From NCBI GenBank assembly GCA_003864475.1, contig BGZO01000009.1, positions 1-44,282 of the forward strand: a DNA stretch of 44,282 nucleotides. The letters are read 5' to 3'. Position 1 is the stretch's first letter. Each line of letters opens with the position of its first letter. The notes below the pieces were generated by a model, which had not been told where the DNA came from, searched no databases, and saw nothing but the letters and a program-made list of their open reading frames with translations. The stretch comes from Candidatus Termititenax persephonae. Its GTDB lineage: Bacteria; Margulisbacteria; Termititenacia; Termititenacales; Termititenacaceae. Positions 26,046 through 36,848 of the stretch are shown in pieces. Made by a program: the position numbers and the translations under genes.

Positions 26046-29000
26046 TTATCGCGCCAAATGACAGCAGACAATTCCCGGAAATGCCGTCAAATCCAGCGCG
26101 AGGACCCCGTTATCCAACCGCAGATAACGCAGGGGGATTTCCACCGTTTGTCCCGAGGGATAGTAGCCGGTAATCTTGCTGACTTGGCGGTCGGCGATTT
26201 TAACCACGCCCGGCAGGCTTTCATACTGGATTGTACTCACGCCGAAAGACTGAATCAAATCAGGATTGCCCGCGCGGTTCTGCTGGTTTTTATTGCGCTC
26301 CAAACCGAACAAATAAATGACGGCTCCCTGGCCGCCCAGTTTCTGCTCAATCACGGTAACATTAGTCTGCGGACGGTTGCCTTTATAAACAAAACTGATG
26401 CCGCGCCCTTTCAACTCCTTGCCTTGTTGTACCCGGCCAGCGATACCATTGACTCCGCTGGCTTTGAGGTCAATCTTTTCCTGAAAACGGTCGTAGAGAA
26501 AATCCCCCGGTTGAATATACTTCGCGTCCAGACGCTTGTGCAGAGCCACGCTGCTGACCAGCCCTATGGCGTTCAGCTGATACGGGCGATTGCCCATGTT
26601 GAAGTAGTCATTGATAATCGGCTTGTCCGCCGCATCCGGCCCGTAATGAAAAAATAAAATATTATGCTGCTTGGCCGCGTTTTTCAGATAATCCATGATT
26701 GTCCAAGTTCCCTCGCCAGCATTGTCATCGCCGGCAAAAGTAAAGTTGGTCTCGGACAACTGTGCCGGATAGCCGGACGGCGGAGTAAACAAATCGAGAT
26801 TGAGGTCGATATTGGAATCCTCGTCAAAAACATTGCCAAAGCCGGGGTTCATCAGCATACTATGCCCGCCAATCGGATGATGCGCGTATTTATTGAAGCG
26901 CAGTTCCGTCTGCGGGTCATTGAAAAACAAGTAAGCGTTGCCCAGCAGCGCGCCGACATCACGGGCATAGTCGTTGTTCAAGCCGACCACAAAACTGCGC
27001 GGAGCCAGCGTGCGCAGGAAAGCGTTGACATCCTGCGTGAAGGCAATCGGCAGCAGAAAAGAAGTAAAGAAAACCTGCTGACGGTCGTAATGCAGAAAAT
27101 CGTCAACATGCCCCAGCGTCAAATCACTGGGAATCTGGTAATTATCCGGCATTTTGACCGCGAATACCGCGTCATAGACTTCTTTAACCTTGCCGCGCAA
27201 GGTCTCCGTCGTCAGGAGCGCCTGCCAGTCTTTAGCTATCTGGCGGTCTTGCCTATCGTCCACGCGCTTGAGCAGTCCGGCAATGCGCTCCTTATTTTTA
27301 TTGGCCAGCTTGACCGATTCGTTCACATAATTACCTGTCGGCTCGGCATTCGTAATCCAACTGTACCCGTCCTCGCGCAGTGCCGATAATTCTTTTTGGT
27401 AAACCGGATAACTATTCAGCACTTCGTCGCGCAAAATATTGTAATAAATATACCCGGCAGTGTCCTTGACATAGTATTGGTCGGCAATCGCGTTGTTCAG
27501 AGCCGTTACATCCGCCAGCAAAGAGCGCAAATTCACACCCTGCCTGTGTTCCTGCAACAACTTTTCCGACGACTCAATAAACCCCTGCCAAACCTTATCA
27601 GCGCGCGTCCGTTCCAGATAACGACCATAATAAAAATGATAAATCTTGGAAAAATACTCGTCCGCCAACGGATTGTTCTTGTCTATCGTCCAAAACCCGC
27701 GCGTAAACCCCGTCTCATTGGCATAAGTCAAGGAGTCGGGCCAAAAATTATTCTTGCTAAAACTCCGCGCCAGCTTGGCCAAGGCCGGCTTGACGTAGCC
27801 GTCGCGCACTTCCGGCAAAACCAGCGTCGCCTTGAAAAGATCGTTGGTGCCGCTGAATACTGTGCTGTACGGCTTACCCGCAAAGTCTTGCCCAAAATAG
27901 CTGGCGGTAAAGTCTGTGTTGGGCAGGGCATCCACGATAATCACAAAACCTGCCGCCTGCCAGTTTTTCAAGGCCTGCAACAGCTCGTCCAAATCTTCTT
28001 CCGCAAGGTCGGCCCAGCTCGTAAAAATCTGATGCACCCGGATTGTATTCAGCCCAGCCTTTTGCCAAATCACACCCTGTTCACGGCAAAACTGTTGCAG
28101 ATTCTGGCCGTGCAGTCGCTGCCATTCTTTAAAAGTCTCGCCGACCAGCGTGATGCCGCTCAAGGCAAAATCTTTGCCTCTTTGGTAGCCCCAAGCGCCT
28201 TGATTGTAGGTCAGCCCGTTGCTCTTGACCGCGGCGCGAATCTGCGCGTCAAGATTTTGGGCGGGCGCGGAGAAAAAAGCCAGCGGCTGAGCCTGCTTAG
28301 TCAAGTCGACAAGATTGGCATTGTTCAATTGGCCGGAAACGCCCGCCGCCAGAACCTGCGCGTCGCCGGGCGCGGAAATTTTCAGCGCGGTCTTTGCCCC
28401 GCTCAGATTGCGGCGGTCAAACTTGGTGTAAGGAGTCAGTGTCAAATCACTGTAATTGACAATGCCGTAAAAACCGCCCAGCGTAATCAGCACTTTTTTA
28501 GCACGTCCCGGGTATTCCGAAGAGTCGATGATAAAACGTTCCGTGCCGCCGACGGGAAAAACACGGTCAATGGTCTTCCAGCTCCCGTCCGTTTCCAGAC
28601 GGTAAATCGGGGCTTGATGCACATTGCCATTGGCCTCATTGACAATGAACGCCTGCAGGTTAAAACGTCCATCCGCCGTGCCGGAAGTTTTGAAACTGAC
28701 CTCGATGACCTGTCCGTCAAAATCCGCCAGCGTAGAAACGCGCCCATAAGCCGGCAAAGTTTTTATTTCATATTTGGCGGTTTTCTTGACTTCATGCAAC
28801 GGCAGGGCTTTCAATTCTGCGCTAATATCCCTGCCCTCCAGCCCGGTGGTTCGCAGACGCTCCGCCAGCACTTCCGCATAGTCATACGAGTAAACGCCTG
28901 TCCCTGTTTTTAACTCATATTTTTTTTGGAATTGGAAGGCATTTCCGTCCGCAGAATACAGCGAATACTGCGACCAAAAGAGCGGATTGAAAGCCTTTTC

Positions 29001-31460
29001 TTGCAATAATTCCACGTTCAAAATACTGGCCTCCGGCTTATTTTCCAGCGGCAGCAGTTCAGCACGCCCCTTACCCAGCAGGGCAATCTGCCAGTAAAGT
29101 TTCACAATTTTTTGATTTTCATGGTACAAGGGTATGTAATACTCAATCAGGCCCTGCCGCGATGCGGACATGCGTCCCAGCTGAACATAGGTGTCCCCTT
29201 TTTTCTCAAAGACCGGCACGCCACTGTAGTGAAAGAGTGCGCCGCTCGGTGTCCGCACATCCGCTTCCAAAAAGAAACCGAAGCCTTCCCATTGATTCAA
29301 GCCAGTCTCGATTTTCTGCAACTGGACATTCAATTTGCCGCGCAGGGCATTGGCTGAAGCCGGGATGTCTATCTCCGTCTTGACCGCCGACCAGCCGCCC
29401 ACACTCCAGTTATCGAACACCACCTTGCGTGAATGGTTCGGCAAATCCTCGTCAACATAAGCGCCCTGCACAGTCCAGCTCAGCGGCTGGCCATTGATGT
29501 TGTCATAAAAAGAACCGTTATTGGGCAGAACATTATCCGCATTGTAATTTTGCAGAGCCGGGCGGAGCGTGATGTACTCGGAACTGGCCTGGCCAGCAAA
29601 GAAATTCTGCGTGGACGGACGATTGTCCAGCTGATTATTTTCCCGCACAAAATGCATTCTAATCTGCGCGTATTGTGCGCCGCGCTCGTGCGGAACAACG
29701 AACAGACCCTTGCGCGCCTGACGCAGATTGGGCGCAGAAGCGGCGATACGCGGATAACGCTCCGCGCCATTGTCTGCCGGATAGACCTGCCGACCGCTCG
29801 CCTCAAAATAGACAATTTCCAAGGCGTTGACCGCCCAATCCGGCGGACTGCCGTGCTTTTGCAACTCTGAAGACATGATGGAGGACATCTCTATCTCATT
29901 GATTCTGCTCACGTCAAAAATATTGGTGTAAAAACCGCTGTAACCTCCCTCATTTTTTAAATCAAACCGCACGCTCCGTTTGGCGGCATCCACCGTCAGC
30001 CAACGGTCGCCGACATACAGGCCAGTCCCCGCAGAATGGTAAGTAAGCCTCGAGCCGCTCTCTGTAGCCGGCACGCCCGCGTCGGTAAAGAGCTTGGCGG
30101 CATCCAGCACGCCCGTGCCTTTTTGCAGAGCGGCTTTCCGCAAATCAAAACGGTCAACGACCACACCGTGTTTTGTCTTGTCCGTGTCCGGCGCACCAGC
30201 AATCTTCAGGAACAACTCAATCCGCACGGCATCTTTGGCTAAAATAAACTCATGCGTTAAAACACCGTCATAATTTACTATCGCCGCGCGGCTGGAGACA
30301 GGGACGGTCAGTTCATCGTTATGGCCGATGTCTTTGCCGTTCCGGTCATACTGCGCCACATCAAGAAAGATGTTTTGCCAATTATAAAAACCGGGACGCA
30401 GGCCGACCGCCTCAAACCAAGCCAGCAAACGCACCGGGCCTTTCAACTCCGCCAATTTTTGCGGGTCAGCGATGTCGCCCAGTGAGATTATCGTCCAAGC
30501 GTCCGGGTCTTTTTTATTTTGGATAAGCAGATTTTTTTGGTTTTCGATTTGCAGGCCAGGCTCGCTGGCGATTACGTTTATATTGAAACCCGTGGAGCCG
30601 CGTGGCAAATAATTTTTCTTTTGATAATAAATGTCCGTGGTAAAATATTTTTTGTTTTGCCTGTAGTAGTCCAGCGCGTTCGCCAGCACATCCGCCGAGC
30701 AGGCATAGTAACGGTCGGGGCGGGTCTCCCACTCGCCGCCGAAAACCACGCTCGGCAGTCCACATTCGTCCGCTAAAATTTCTCTCTCCCGGGCGGTCAG
30801 CTTGTCCAACTGTCCGGCTTGTTCAGGCAATAAGACGGCTTCCGGCGGTTCCGCGCCGAGATAAAAACGTTTGAAAACAGCCGTGCCAGCCAGTCCCGGG
30901 AAATGTTCCTGTGCGGAAATATCGTAGGCCCCGGGAATATCATGCTGCCAATCCGTGCGCAAGCCCTCGCGAATGTCCGCCAGCGTTACAGGCGCAGCGT
31001 CGGTTACGGCAAAAGGCGTTCCGCCAGCGGACTGCGCGTAGTAAACCCCGCGCACTGCCGCAGGAATATCCAACGCCCCGATAATCAAGCCACCGTTGCC
31101 CCTAAAACTCGGATAGAAGCGGTCGGTGGTGTTCGGGTACGTCCACCAAACCAGATATTCTTGTCCGCCTTTCTGCACATAAAAAGACGGCGCGAGACGC
31201 GCCACATCGTCGCCGGAATATTCCGTATAAAAATACAGCCGCTGGCCGACAAAATTTTGGAGGGCATAATAATTTCTGAGGCGAATGGTGGCCGTCCAAC
31301 GCGCCCGGCGGTCTGCCTGTTTGTGCAGCATTAGGCTGGTCTGGCTGGAAATACCGTTGTTGGACAGGTTCCATTTGCTGTAATGAGCCAAGCCTTGCGG
31401 CTCAATCTCCGCCCCCCACAGCGCGGCCAGAATCAAAAATACCGCCCAAGGTTTCTGCAT
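26046..31460 (-). CDS. Very large secreted protein with glycoside-hydrolase-like TIM-barrel region
   Basis: Signal peptide MQKPWAVFLILAALWGAE. Long beta-rich N-terminal region, then FCREQGVIWQKAGLNTIRVHQIFTSWADLAEEDLDELLQALKNWQAAGFVIIVDALP, characteristic of clan GH-A-like folds. Confidence 0.6.
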   Translation of the reverse strand: MQKPWAVFLILAALWGAEIEPQGLAHYSKWNLSNNGISSQTSLMLHKQADRRARWTATIRLRNYYALQNFVGQRLYFYTEYSGDDVARLAPSFYVQKGGQEYLVWWTYPNTTDRFYPSFRGNGGLIIGALDIPAAVRGVYYAQSAGGTPFAVTDAAPVTLADIREGLRTDWQHDIPGAYDISAQEHFPGLAGTAVFKRFYLGAEPPEAVLLPEQAGQLDKLTAREREILADECGLPSVVFGGEWETRPDRYYACSADVLANALDYYRQNKKYFTTDIYYQKKNYLPRGSTGFNINVIASEPGLQIENQKNLLIQNKKDPDAWTIISLGDIADPQKLAELKGPVRLLAWFEAVGLRPGFYNWQNIFLDVAQYDRNGKDIGHNDELTVPVSSRAAIVNYDGVLTHEFILAKDAVRIELFLKIAGAPDTDKTKHGVVVDRFDLRKAALQKGTGVLDAAKLFTDAGVPATESGSRLTYHSAGTGLYVGDRWLTVDAAKRSVRFDLKNEGGYSGFYTNIFDVSRINEIEMSSIMSSELQKHGSPPDWAVNALEIVYFEASGRQVYPADNGAERYPRIAASAPNLRQARKGLFVVPHERGAQYAQIRMHFVRENNQLDNRPSTQNFFAGQASSEYITLRPALQNYNADNVLPNNGSFYDNINGQPLSWTVQGAYVDEDLPNHSRKVVFDNWSVGGWSAVKTEIDIPASANALRGKLNVQLQKIETGLNQWEGFGFFLEADVRTPSGALFHYSGVPVFEKKGDTYVQLGRMSASRQGLIEYYIPLYHENQKIVKLYWQIALLGKGRAELLPLENKPEASILNVELLQEKAFNPLFWSQYSLYSADGNAFQFQKKYELKTGTGVYSYDYAEVLAERLRTTGLEGRDISAELKALPLHEVKKTAKYEIKTLPAYGRVSTLADFDGQVIEVSFKTSGTADGRFNLQAFIVNEANGNVHQAPIYRLETDGSWKTIDRVFPVGGTERFIIDSSEYPGRAKKVLITLGGFYGIVNYSDLTLTPYTKFDRRNLSGAKTALKISAPGDAQVLAAGVSGQLNNANLVDLTKQAQPLAFFSAPAQNLDAQIRAAVKSNGLTYNQGAWGYQRGKDFALSGITLVGETFKEWQRLHGQNLQQFCREQGVIWQKAGLNTIRVHQIFTSWADLAEEDLDELLQALKNWQAAGFVIIVDALPNTDFTASYFGQDFAGKPYSTVFSGTNDLFKATLVLPEVRDGYVKPALAKLARSFSKNNFWPDSLTYANETGFTRGFWTIDKNNPLADEYFSKIYHFYYGRYLERTRADKVWQGFIESSEKLLQEHRQGVNLRSLLADVTALNNAIADQYYVKDTAGYIYYNILRDEVLNSYPVYQKELSALREDGYSWITNAEPTGNYVNESVKLANKNKERIAGLLKRVDDRQDRQIAKDWQALLTTETLRGKVKEVYDAVFAVKMPDNYQIPSDLTLGHVDDFLHYDRQQVFFTSFLLPIAFTQDVNAFLRTLAPRSFVVGLNNDYARDVGALLGNAYLFFNDPQTELRFNKYAHHPIGGHSMLMNPGFGNVFDEDSNIDLNLDLFTPPSGYPAQLSETNFTFAGDDNAGEGTWTIMDYLKNAAKQHNILFFHYGPDAADKPIINDYFNMGNRPYQLNAIGLVSSVALHKRLDAKYIQPGDFLYDRFQEKIDLKASGVNGIAGRVQQGKELKGRGISFVYKGNRPQTNVTVIEQKLGGQGAVIYLFGLERNKNQQNRAGNPDLIQSFGVSTIQYESLPGVVKIADRQVSKITGYYPSGQTVEIPLRYLRLDNGVLALDLTAFPGIVCCHLAR

Positions 31461-31470
31461 ACTTTCCTCC

Positions 31471-32700
31471 TTATTTTTCTGCCGTCTTTTGGCTAACTCT
31501 TTGGTCTTTCAATAAATGTCCCAGTTTCAGTTCTTTGGTGTCCAAATATTTTTGGTTGTGGGCGGTCGGCTCGACAACAATCGGCTCGCGCGAAATAATT
31601 TTTAGGCCGTACCCTTCCAGCCCGACGATTTTTTGGGGATTATTGGTCAGGAGACGGATGGAGCGTATGCCCAAATCCGCCAAAATCTGCGCACCAATGC
31701 CGTAGTCGCGCAGGTCAGCGGGAAAACCCAAATCCTCGTTGGCCTCAACCGTGTCGCGCCCTTTCTCTTGCAACTTATAGGCCTTGAGTTTATTGACCAA
31801 ACCGATGCCGCGCCCTTCCTGCTTCATATAGAGCAGTACGCCGCGTCCCGCTTTTTCGATGAGGCACAGAGCCTTTTCCAGCTGAGGGCCGCAGTCGCAA
31901 CGCTGAGAGCCGAAAACATCCCCGGTCAGACATTCCGAATGTACACGCACCAGCACGTCCTCGCCGCCACCGATACTGCCTTTGAGAATGGCGAGATGCT
32001 CATGGCCAGAGTTTTTTTCGCGAAACCCTACCGCCCGAAAAATACCGAATTTTGTCGGCAATTGCACCTCCTCGGTGCGTTCAATAAGAATGTTTTGGCG
32101 CAAGCTGTAGCGAATCAAATCCTGCACGGTATAAATATTCAGGCCGTGTTCTTGCGCAAAAATCTTTAGGTCGTCTAGGCGCGCCATCGTGCCGTCCGGC
32201 TTGATGATTTCGCAGATGACCGCCGCGGGCTGCAAGCCAGCGTAGACCGCCAAGTCCACCGCCGCCTCGGTATGCCCCGCCCGCCGCAACACGCCGCCCG
32301 GACGCGCAATCAGGGGGAAAACATGTCCTGGCCGCTGAAAATCAGCGGCGGTTGCCCGTGGGTCAGCCAGCAATTTGGCGGTTACCGCCCTGTCCGCCGC
32401 TGAAATGCCTGTCGTTACACCATGTCGGCTGGCGGCATCCACGGACACCGTAAACGCCGTCCCTTTCGGGTCTTCATTATTCTGCACCATCGGTTGAATA
32501 TTCAGGCGCGCCGCCGTCCCGCCAGTAACCGGAGCGCAGACCAAACCGCGGCATTGGGAAATCATAAAATTGATTTTAGCGGGCGTGATGAAATCCGCCG
32601 CGCAAACCACATCACCCTCATTTTCACGCCCCTCATCGTCAACCACAATAATCAGGCGGCCTTGCTTAATCTCCTCAATCGCCTGCTCTATACTGCCCAT
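31471..32700 (-). CDS. ribBA: Bifunctional 3,4-dihydroxy-2-butanone-4-phosphate synthase/GTP cyclohydrolase II
   Basis: [27 protein letters not shown]...[45 protein letters not shown]. Confidence 0.96.
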   Translation of the reverse strand: MGSIEQAIEEIKQGRLIIVVDDEGRENEGDVVCAADFITPAKINFMISQCRGLVCAPVTGGTAARLNIQPMVQNNEDPKGTAFTVSVDAASRHGVTTGISAADRAVTAKLLADPRATAADFQRPGHVFPLIARPGGVLRRAGHTEAAVDLAVYAGLQPAAVICEIIKPDGTMARLDDLKIFAQEHGLNIYTVQDLIRYSLRQNILIERTEEVQLPTKFGIFRAVGFREKNSGHEHLAILKGSIGGGEDVLVRVHSECLTGDVFGSQRCDCGPQLEKALCLIEKAGRGVLLYMKQEGRGIGLVNKLKAYKLQEKGRDTVEANEDLGFPADLRDYGIGAQILADLGIRSIRLLTNNPQKIVGLEGYGLKIISREPIVVEPTAHNQKYLDTKELKLGHLLKDQRVSQKTAEK

Positions 32701-32708
32701 CCGCCCTC

Positions 32709-33299
32709 CTAATAGATAAACCGTTTCAAGCCCGCCCGGGGCTGTCCTTTTATTATAAGATTTTGCAGGTAGCGAAGCAATAAATCATATTCGACATTAA
32801 TTTTATCCCCGGCGCGCAGACTGCCCAGCGTAGTGGTTCGCAAAGTATGCTTGACCAGGCTGACCGTAAAAACACAGCCCGCCACGTCCTGAATAGTCAG
32901 GGAAACACCGTTGAGCGTGATTGAGCCTTTGGGTGCCAGCATTTTTTGCTCAGTAACCTTGACGCGCAGGAGATTGTCCGCCCAACTCTCGACCAGCCCG
33001 GCCTCGTCCACATGCCCGCTGACAAAATGTCCGCCCAATCTGCCGTCCGCGCGCAGCGCCCGCTCGAGATTGACATTATCGCCCGCCCGCAGGCCGCCCA
33101 GCAGGGTGTCGCGCAAGGTCAGCGGCATGGTGTCAAAAACTAGGATGGCGTTTTTAATCTCCGCGACGGTCAGGCAGGTTCCATTGACCGCCACGCTGTC
33201 GCCGAGCCGGGTGTCCTGGCCAATTTTTGGCGCGGCTATTTCCAGCCGTTGTCCGACCGCCGCGACCCGGCCAATTTCTTCGATGATGCCTGTGAACAT
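32709..33299 (-). CDS. ribE: Riboflavin synthase alpha subunit
   Basis: [36 protein letters not shown], duplicated lumazine-binding domain. Confidence 0.95.
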   Translation of the reverse strand: MFTGIIEEIGRVAAVGQRLEIAAPKIGQDTRLGDSVAVNGTCLTVAEIKNAILVFDTMPLTLRDTLLGGLRAGDNVNLERALRADGRLGGHFVSGHVDEAGLVESWADNLLRVKVTEQKMLAPKGSITLNGVSLTIQDVAGCVFTVSLVKHTLRTTTLGSLRAGDKINVEYDLLLRYLQNLIIKGQPRAGLKRFIY

Positions 33300-33377
33300 A
33301 GGGCTTGATTTTACTCTATATTAACCTCTTAGTGAAATTATTATTTCTAAATTTCTGACGCGGAATCCGAAAGCCAA

Positions 33378-34601
33378 TCATGCCATCTTCTTGATATAAA
33401 TCAGCGCATGGTATCTCGGCACGGTATTGACCGTGAAAGCGTTGCCGCTGCCCGTGTTGGCCACATTGCCCGTGATGGAGCCGGAAATAGTATGCGTGTG
33501 TGCGCCATCAGTATTGCTAATCGTGCCGGAAATAGTATGCGCATGTTCGCCCGCGCTGGCTGCCGTGCCGGAAGTTGTATGCGTATGCGCTCCCGCGCTG
33601 GCCGCCGTGCCGGAAGTTGTATGCATATGCGCTCCCGCGCTGGCTGCTGTGCCGGAAGTTGTATGCGTATGCGCTCCCGCGCTGGCTGCTGTGCCGGAAG
33701 TTGTATGCGTATGCGCCCCCGCGCTGGCCGCTGTGCCGGATGTGGTATGCTCATGCGCCCCCGCACTGGCCGCCGTGCCGGAAGTATTGTGTGTATGTGT
33801 GGCATCCATATATGTCCGTTGATTGTCCACATCTCCATTGCTAATCCCTCTATAGCTATTAACTCCCTCAAAACTAAATACTCCTGTCGCGCTTTGTTGC
33901 CCAGAACCAGAAATCTCATTTCCAGAAAAATATCCTGTCAAATCTTTGCTCGTATCAGTTGTCGAAGCGGAGGTGGTGTGTGTATGCGCTCCTGCGCTGA
34001 CCGCCGTGCCGGATGTTGTATGCTCATGCGCCCCTGCGCTGGCCGCCGTGCCGGAGGTAGTGTGCGTATGCGCTCCCGCGCTGGCCGCTGTGCCGGATGT
34101 TGTATGCTCATGCGCCCCTGCGCTGGCCGCTGTGCCGGAGGTAGTGTGCGTATGCGCCCCAGCACTGGCCGCCGTGCCGGAGGTAGTATGCGTATGCGCT
34201 CCGGTAGAGGACGTGTTATTCCCCGTAAATGTATGTCCATGCGCCCCGGCAGAAGACGTGGCATTCCCCACCAAGGACAGGCCGGTTGCTCCATGATTGT
34301 GCGCGGGCAGGTTGCCAGTGGCTAAGGTTATTGATTGGCTGTCCGCCCCGCCGGTCGCCGCCGCCGCGCCTTTCATCCTGATAAACAAATCACGCAAATC
34401 AGGCGTGCTATAAGTGCCGTCGCATTTGTACCAGCCCTGCAGGACACGCGGCTGTCCAAGGGCATCCAAGACACCAGTCAAGAGCAGTCCGCCTGCCTGA
34501 TTAGTCCCGTCGCCGTCATACATTAAGATTGTGCCTTGCGGAAAAAACGTGAAATTATTAATATCGCCCGCTTCGATTTTATGTCCTGTTGCAATGACCA
34601 T
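33378..34601 (-). CDS. Phage tail-collar-like protein with 13-aa tandem repeats
   Basis: FPQGTILMYDGDG, GWYKCDGTYSTPDLRDLFIRM, GNLPAHNHGATG, repeated TSGTAASAGAH(T/E)HT, NTVPRYHALIYIKK. Start at 34601 with a GGGGGT-like RBS upstream. Confidence 0.85.
   Translation of the reverse strand: MVIATGHKIEAGDINNFTFFPQGTILMYDGDGTNQAGGLLLTGVLDALGQPRVLQGWYKCDGTYSTPDLRDLFIRMKGAAAATGGADSQSITLATGNLPAHNHGATGLSLVGNATSSAGAHGHTFTGNNTSSTGAHTHTTSGTAASAGAHTHTTSGTAASAGAHEHTTSGTAASAGAHTHTTSGTAASAGAHEHTTSGTAVSAGAHTHTTSASTTDTSKDLTGYFSGNEISGSGQQSATGVFSFEGVNSYRGISNGDVDNQRTYMDATHTHNTSGTAASAGAHEHTTSGTAASAGAHTHTTSGTAASAGAHTHTTSGTAASAGAHMHTTSGTAASAGAHTHTTSGTAASAGEHAHTISGTISNTDGAHTHTISGSITGNVANTGSGNAFTVNTVPRYHALIYIKKMA
33538..34200. 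repeat. Two blocks of 39-bp coding tandem repeat inside the collar-like gene
   Basis: gccgtgccggaagttgtatgcgtatgcgctcccgcgctggct-type units; blocks at ~33540-33790 and ~33965-34200. Confidence 0.92.
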
Positions 34602-34635
34602 AGCCAACCCCCAAAAGATATTATTACTATAAATA

Positions 34636-34664
34636 ATTATAGCATTAGTTCTATATTTTGTCAA
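34636..34664 (-). promoter_or_regulatory. Consensus sigma70 promoter for the collar-like gene
   Basis: On the minus strand: TTGACA - 17 nt - TATAAT. Confidence 0.8.
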
Positions 34665-34749
34665 TATCGTGCTATTAATAAAAATAGAATACTTGCTATA
34701 AAGATATTCTGGCAAAACAGGCAAACTATTTTTTTAAGGCGGCACAAAC

Positions 34750-35109
34750 ATGGCAAAATTGACCGACAAAGACTTGAAACTCTTAATCAGCAAGCGTCTA
34801 ACCCAGTTGCAGAAACAAGGCGGTAAAACTATCGAACAAACTGCGGATTATTTGGACATCGACTACAGCCAGTACTTCAATCTACTGCGCGGCAAAAGGC
34901 TGGCCAAGCTGACCACCATCGTCAATATCGCCAATATTTACAACATCGGGCTGGACTGGTTTGTCAAAGAAAAAGCCGAGGAAAAAACGGAAACAAAAGT
35001 AAATACCCTGCGTCTGCTCAGCAGCTTCCACAAATTAAACGGCACTGCTCAAAACATCGTGCTGGAAATATTAGACAATCTCGCCCGCAAAAAATTCAAA
35101 ACCCGCTGA
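34750..35109 (+). CDS. XRE/HTH-family transcriptional regulator
   Basis: [47 protein letters not shown] helix-turn-helix. Divergent from the collar-like gene. Confidence 0.8.
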   Translation: MAKLTDKDLKLLISKRLTQLQKQGGKTIEQTADYLDIDYSQYFNLLRGKRLAKLTTIVNIANIYNIGLDWFVKEKAEEKTETKVNTLRLLSSFHKLNGTAQNIVLEILDNLARKKFKTR

Positions 35110-35189
35110 AGTCCGGGCAATCCCGTGCGCTGTTGCCAATCCGTCCGAAAAAGTTTAGAGTTTGGCGGTTATCAATGAAGGAGTTATTC

Positions 35190-36848
35190 ATGCATTCGGA
35201 CGCGGTAAAAAAGGGGGCGGAAAGAGCGGCGCACCGTTCGCTACTGCGGGCGGCTGGGTTAAAGGACGCAGATTTTGCCAAGCCGTTTATCGGCATCGCC
35301 AATGCCTACAATAATATCGTCCCCGGACATTTGACTTTAAATAAAATCACCGCGGCGGTCAAAGAGGAGATTAGCCAAGCCGGAGGTGTGCCGCTGGAAT
35401 TTGGAGTCATCGGCGTGTGCGACGGCATTGCCATGGGGCATGAGGGCATGAAGTATTCGCTCGGTTCGCGCGAGTTGATTGCGGACTCAATCGAGACCAT
35501 GGGCCGGGCGCATTGTCTGGACGCGCTCGTGTTGATACCCAACTGCGATAAGATTACCCCCGGCATGATTATGGGCGCGTGCCGCCTCAACCTGCCGACC
35601 ATCGTTATCTCCGGCGGGCCAATGCTGACGGGTCAGCACAACGGCAGGCCGCTGGATTTGAATTCGGTGTTTGAGGCAATCGGACAATTCAGCCAAGGGT
35701 TGATTGACGAGCAGGAATTTCACGCCATCGAATGTCAGGCCTGCCCGGGAGCCGGTTCCTGCGCGGGCATGTTCACTGCCAACTCGATGAACTGTCTGTG
35801 TGAAGCGCTGGGGCTGGCTCTGCCCGGCAATGGCACCATCCCCGCCGTTTACCCGGAACGGCTGGAGCTGGCCCGGCAGGCTGGCCGCCAAATCGTCGCC
35901 TTGACCAAACAAGATTTAAAAATCCGCGACATTCTCCGCAAGGAGGCTTTCGATAACGCGCTGGCGGTGGATATGGCCCTCGGCTGTTCGACCAATTCCG
36001 CCCTGCATCTGCCCGCTATCGCTTATGAGGCGGGCGTGGAAATCACCCTGCGGCTCATCAATGAAGTCTCCGCCAAGGTCGCCCATCTCTGCAATCTCGC
36101 CCCGGGCGGCCCTGACCATCTCGAAGACTTAGACCGGGCGGGCGGCATCATGGCGGTCATGCATGAATTGGACAAGAAAAACATCTTGGCGCGCGGCTTG
36201 CCGACCGTAAGCGGACACACCATCGGCGAAAATTACCAAAACGCCTCGGTCAAAAATCAGGCCGTCATCGCGCCGATTGACAAACCACATCATGCCCAAG
36301 GCGGGCTGGCGGCGCTCTTTGGCAATATCGCGCGCGACGGCGCAATCGTCAAACAAGCGGCGGTTGCCCCCGAAATGCTGAGGCACAGCGGGCCGGCCAG
36401 AGTGTTCGACAGTGAGGATGCGGCCTATCAAGCAATCCGCGGCGGGCAAATTCGCAAGGGCGACGTGGTGGTTATCCGCTACGAAGGACCCAAGGGCGGG
36501 CCGGGTATGCGTGAGATGCTCCTGCCAACCTCAGCCATCGCGGGCATGGGGCTAGACAAAGACGTGGCCCTCATCACGGACGGGCGGTTCTCGGGCGCGA
36601 CACGCGGCGCGTCCATCGGCCACATCTCACCGGAGGCGATGGCGGGCGGTGAAATCGCGCTCCTCCAAGATGGCGACCTGATTGAGATTGATATTCCCCG
36701 CCAAACCATCAATGCCAAAGTCAGCCCCGCCGAAATGGAAAAACGCCGCCAGGCTTGGCAACCGCCGGAACCCAAAATCAAGACCGGCTACCTGGCGCGT
36801 TACGCCAAGCTGGTTACCTCCGCCAATCTCGGCGCGGTCGTGCGTTAA
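35190..36848 (+). CDS. ilvD: Dihydroxy-acid dehydratase
   Basis: [75 protein letters not shown] precedes ATG 35190. Confidence 0.95.
   Translation: MHSDAVKKGAERAAHRSLLRAAGLKDADFAKPFIGIANAYNNIVPGHLTLNKITAAVKEEISQAGGVPLEFGVIGVCDGIAMGHEGMKYSLGSRELIADSIETMGRAHCLDALVLIPNCDKITPGMIMGACRLNLPTIVISGGPMLTGQHNGRPLDLNSVFEAIGQFSQGLIDEQEFHAIECQACPGAGSCAGMFTANSMNCLCEALGLALPGNGTIPAVYPERLELARQAGRQIVALTKQDLKIRDILRKEAFDNALAVDMALGCSTNSALHLPAIAYEAGVEITLRLINEVSAKVAHLCNLAPGGPDHLEDLDRAGGIMAVMHELDKKNILARGLPTVSGHTIGENYQNASVKNQAVIAPIDKPHHAQGGLAALFGNIARDGAIVKQAAVAPEMLRHSGPARVFDSEDAAYQAIRGGQIRKGDVVVIRYEGPKGGPGMREMLLPTSAIAGMGLDKDVALITDGRFSGATRGASIGHISPEAMAGGEIALLQDGDLIEIDIPRQTINAKVSPAEMEKRRQAWQPPEPKIKTGYLARYAKLVTSANLGAVVR

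Noticed and set aside
27396-28913. 505-aa plus-strand ORF
   Set aside because: Antisense shadow of the 1804-aa gene; no recognisable domain. The same applies to 26664-27389(+) and 25758-26657(+).
33300-33377. FMN riboswitch upstream of ribE-ribBA
   Set aside because: The short AT-rich leader does not show the conserved RFN element core.
33538-34200. CRISPR-like direct repeats
   Set aside because: The 39-bp period is in frame and encodes TSGTAASAGAH repeats of a collar-like protein; no unique spacers.
33408-34325. 305-aa plus-strand repetitive ORF
   Set aside because: Cys/Arg/Met-rich antisense translation of the 39-bp repeats, not a credible protein.
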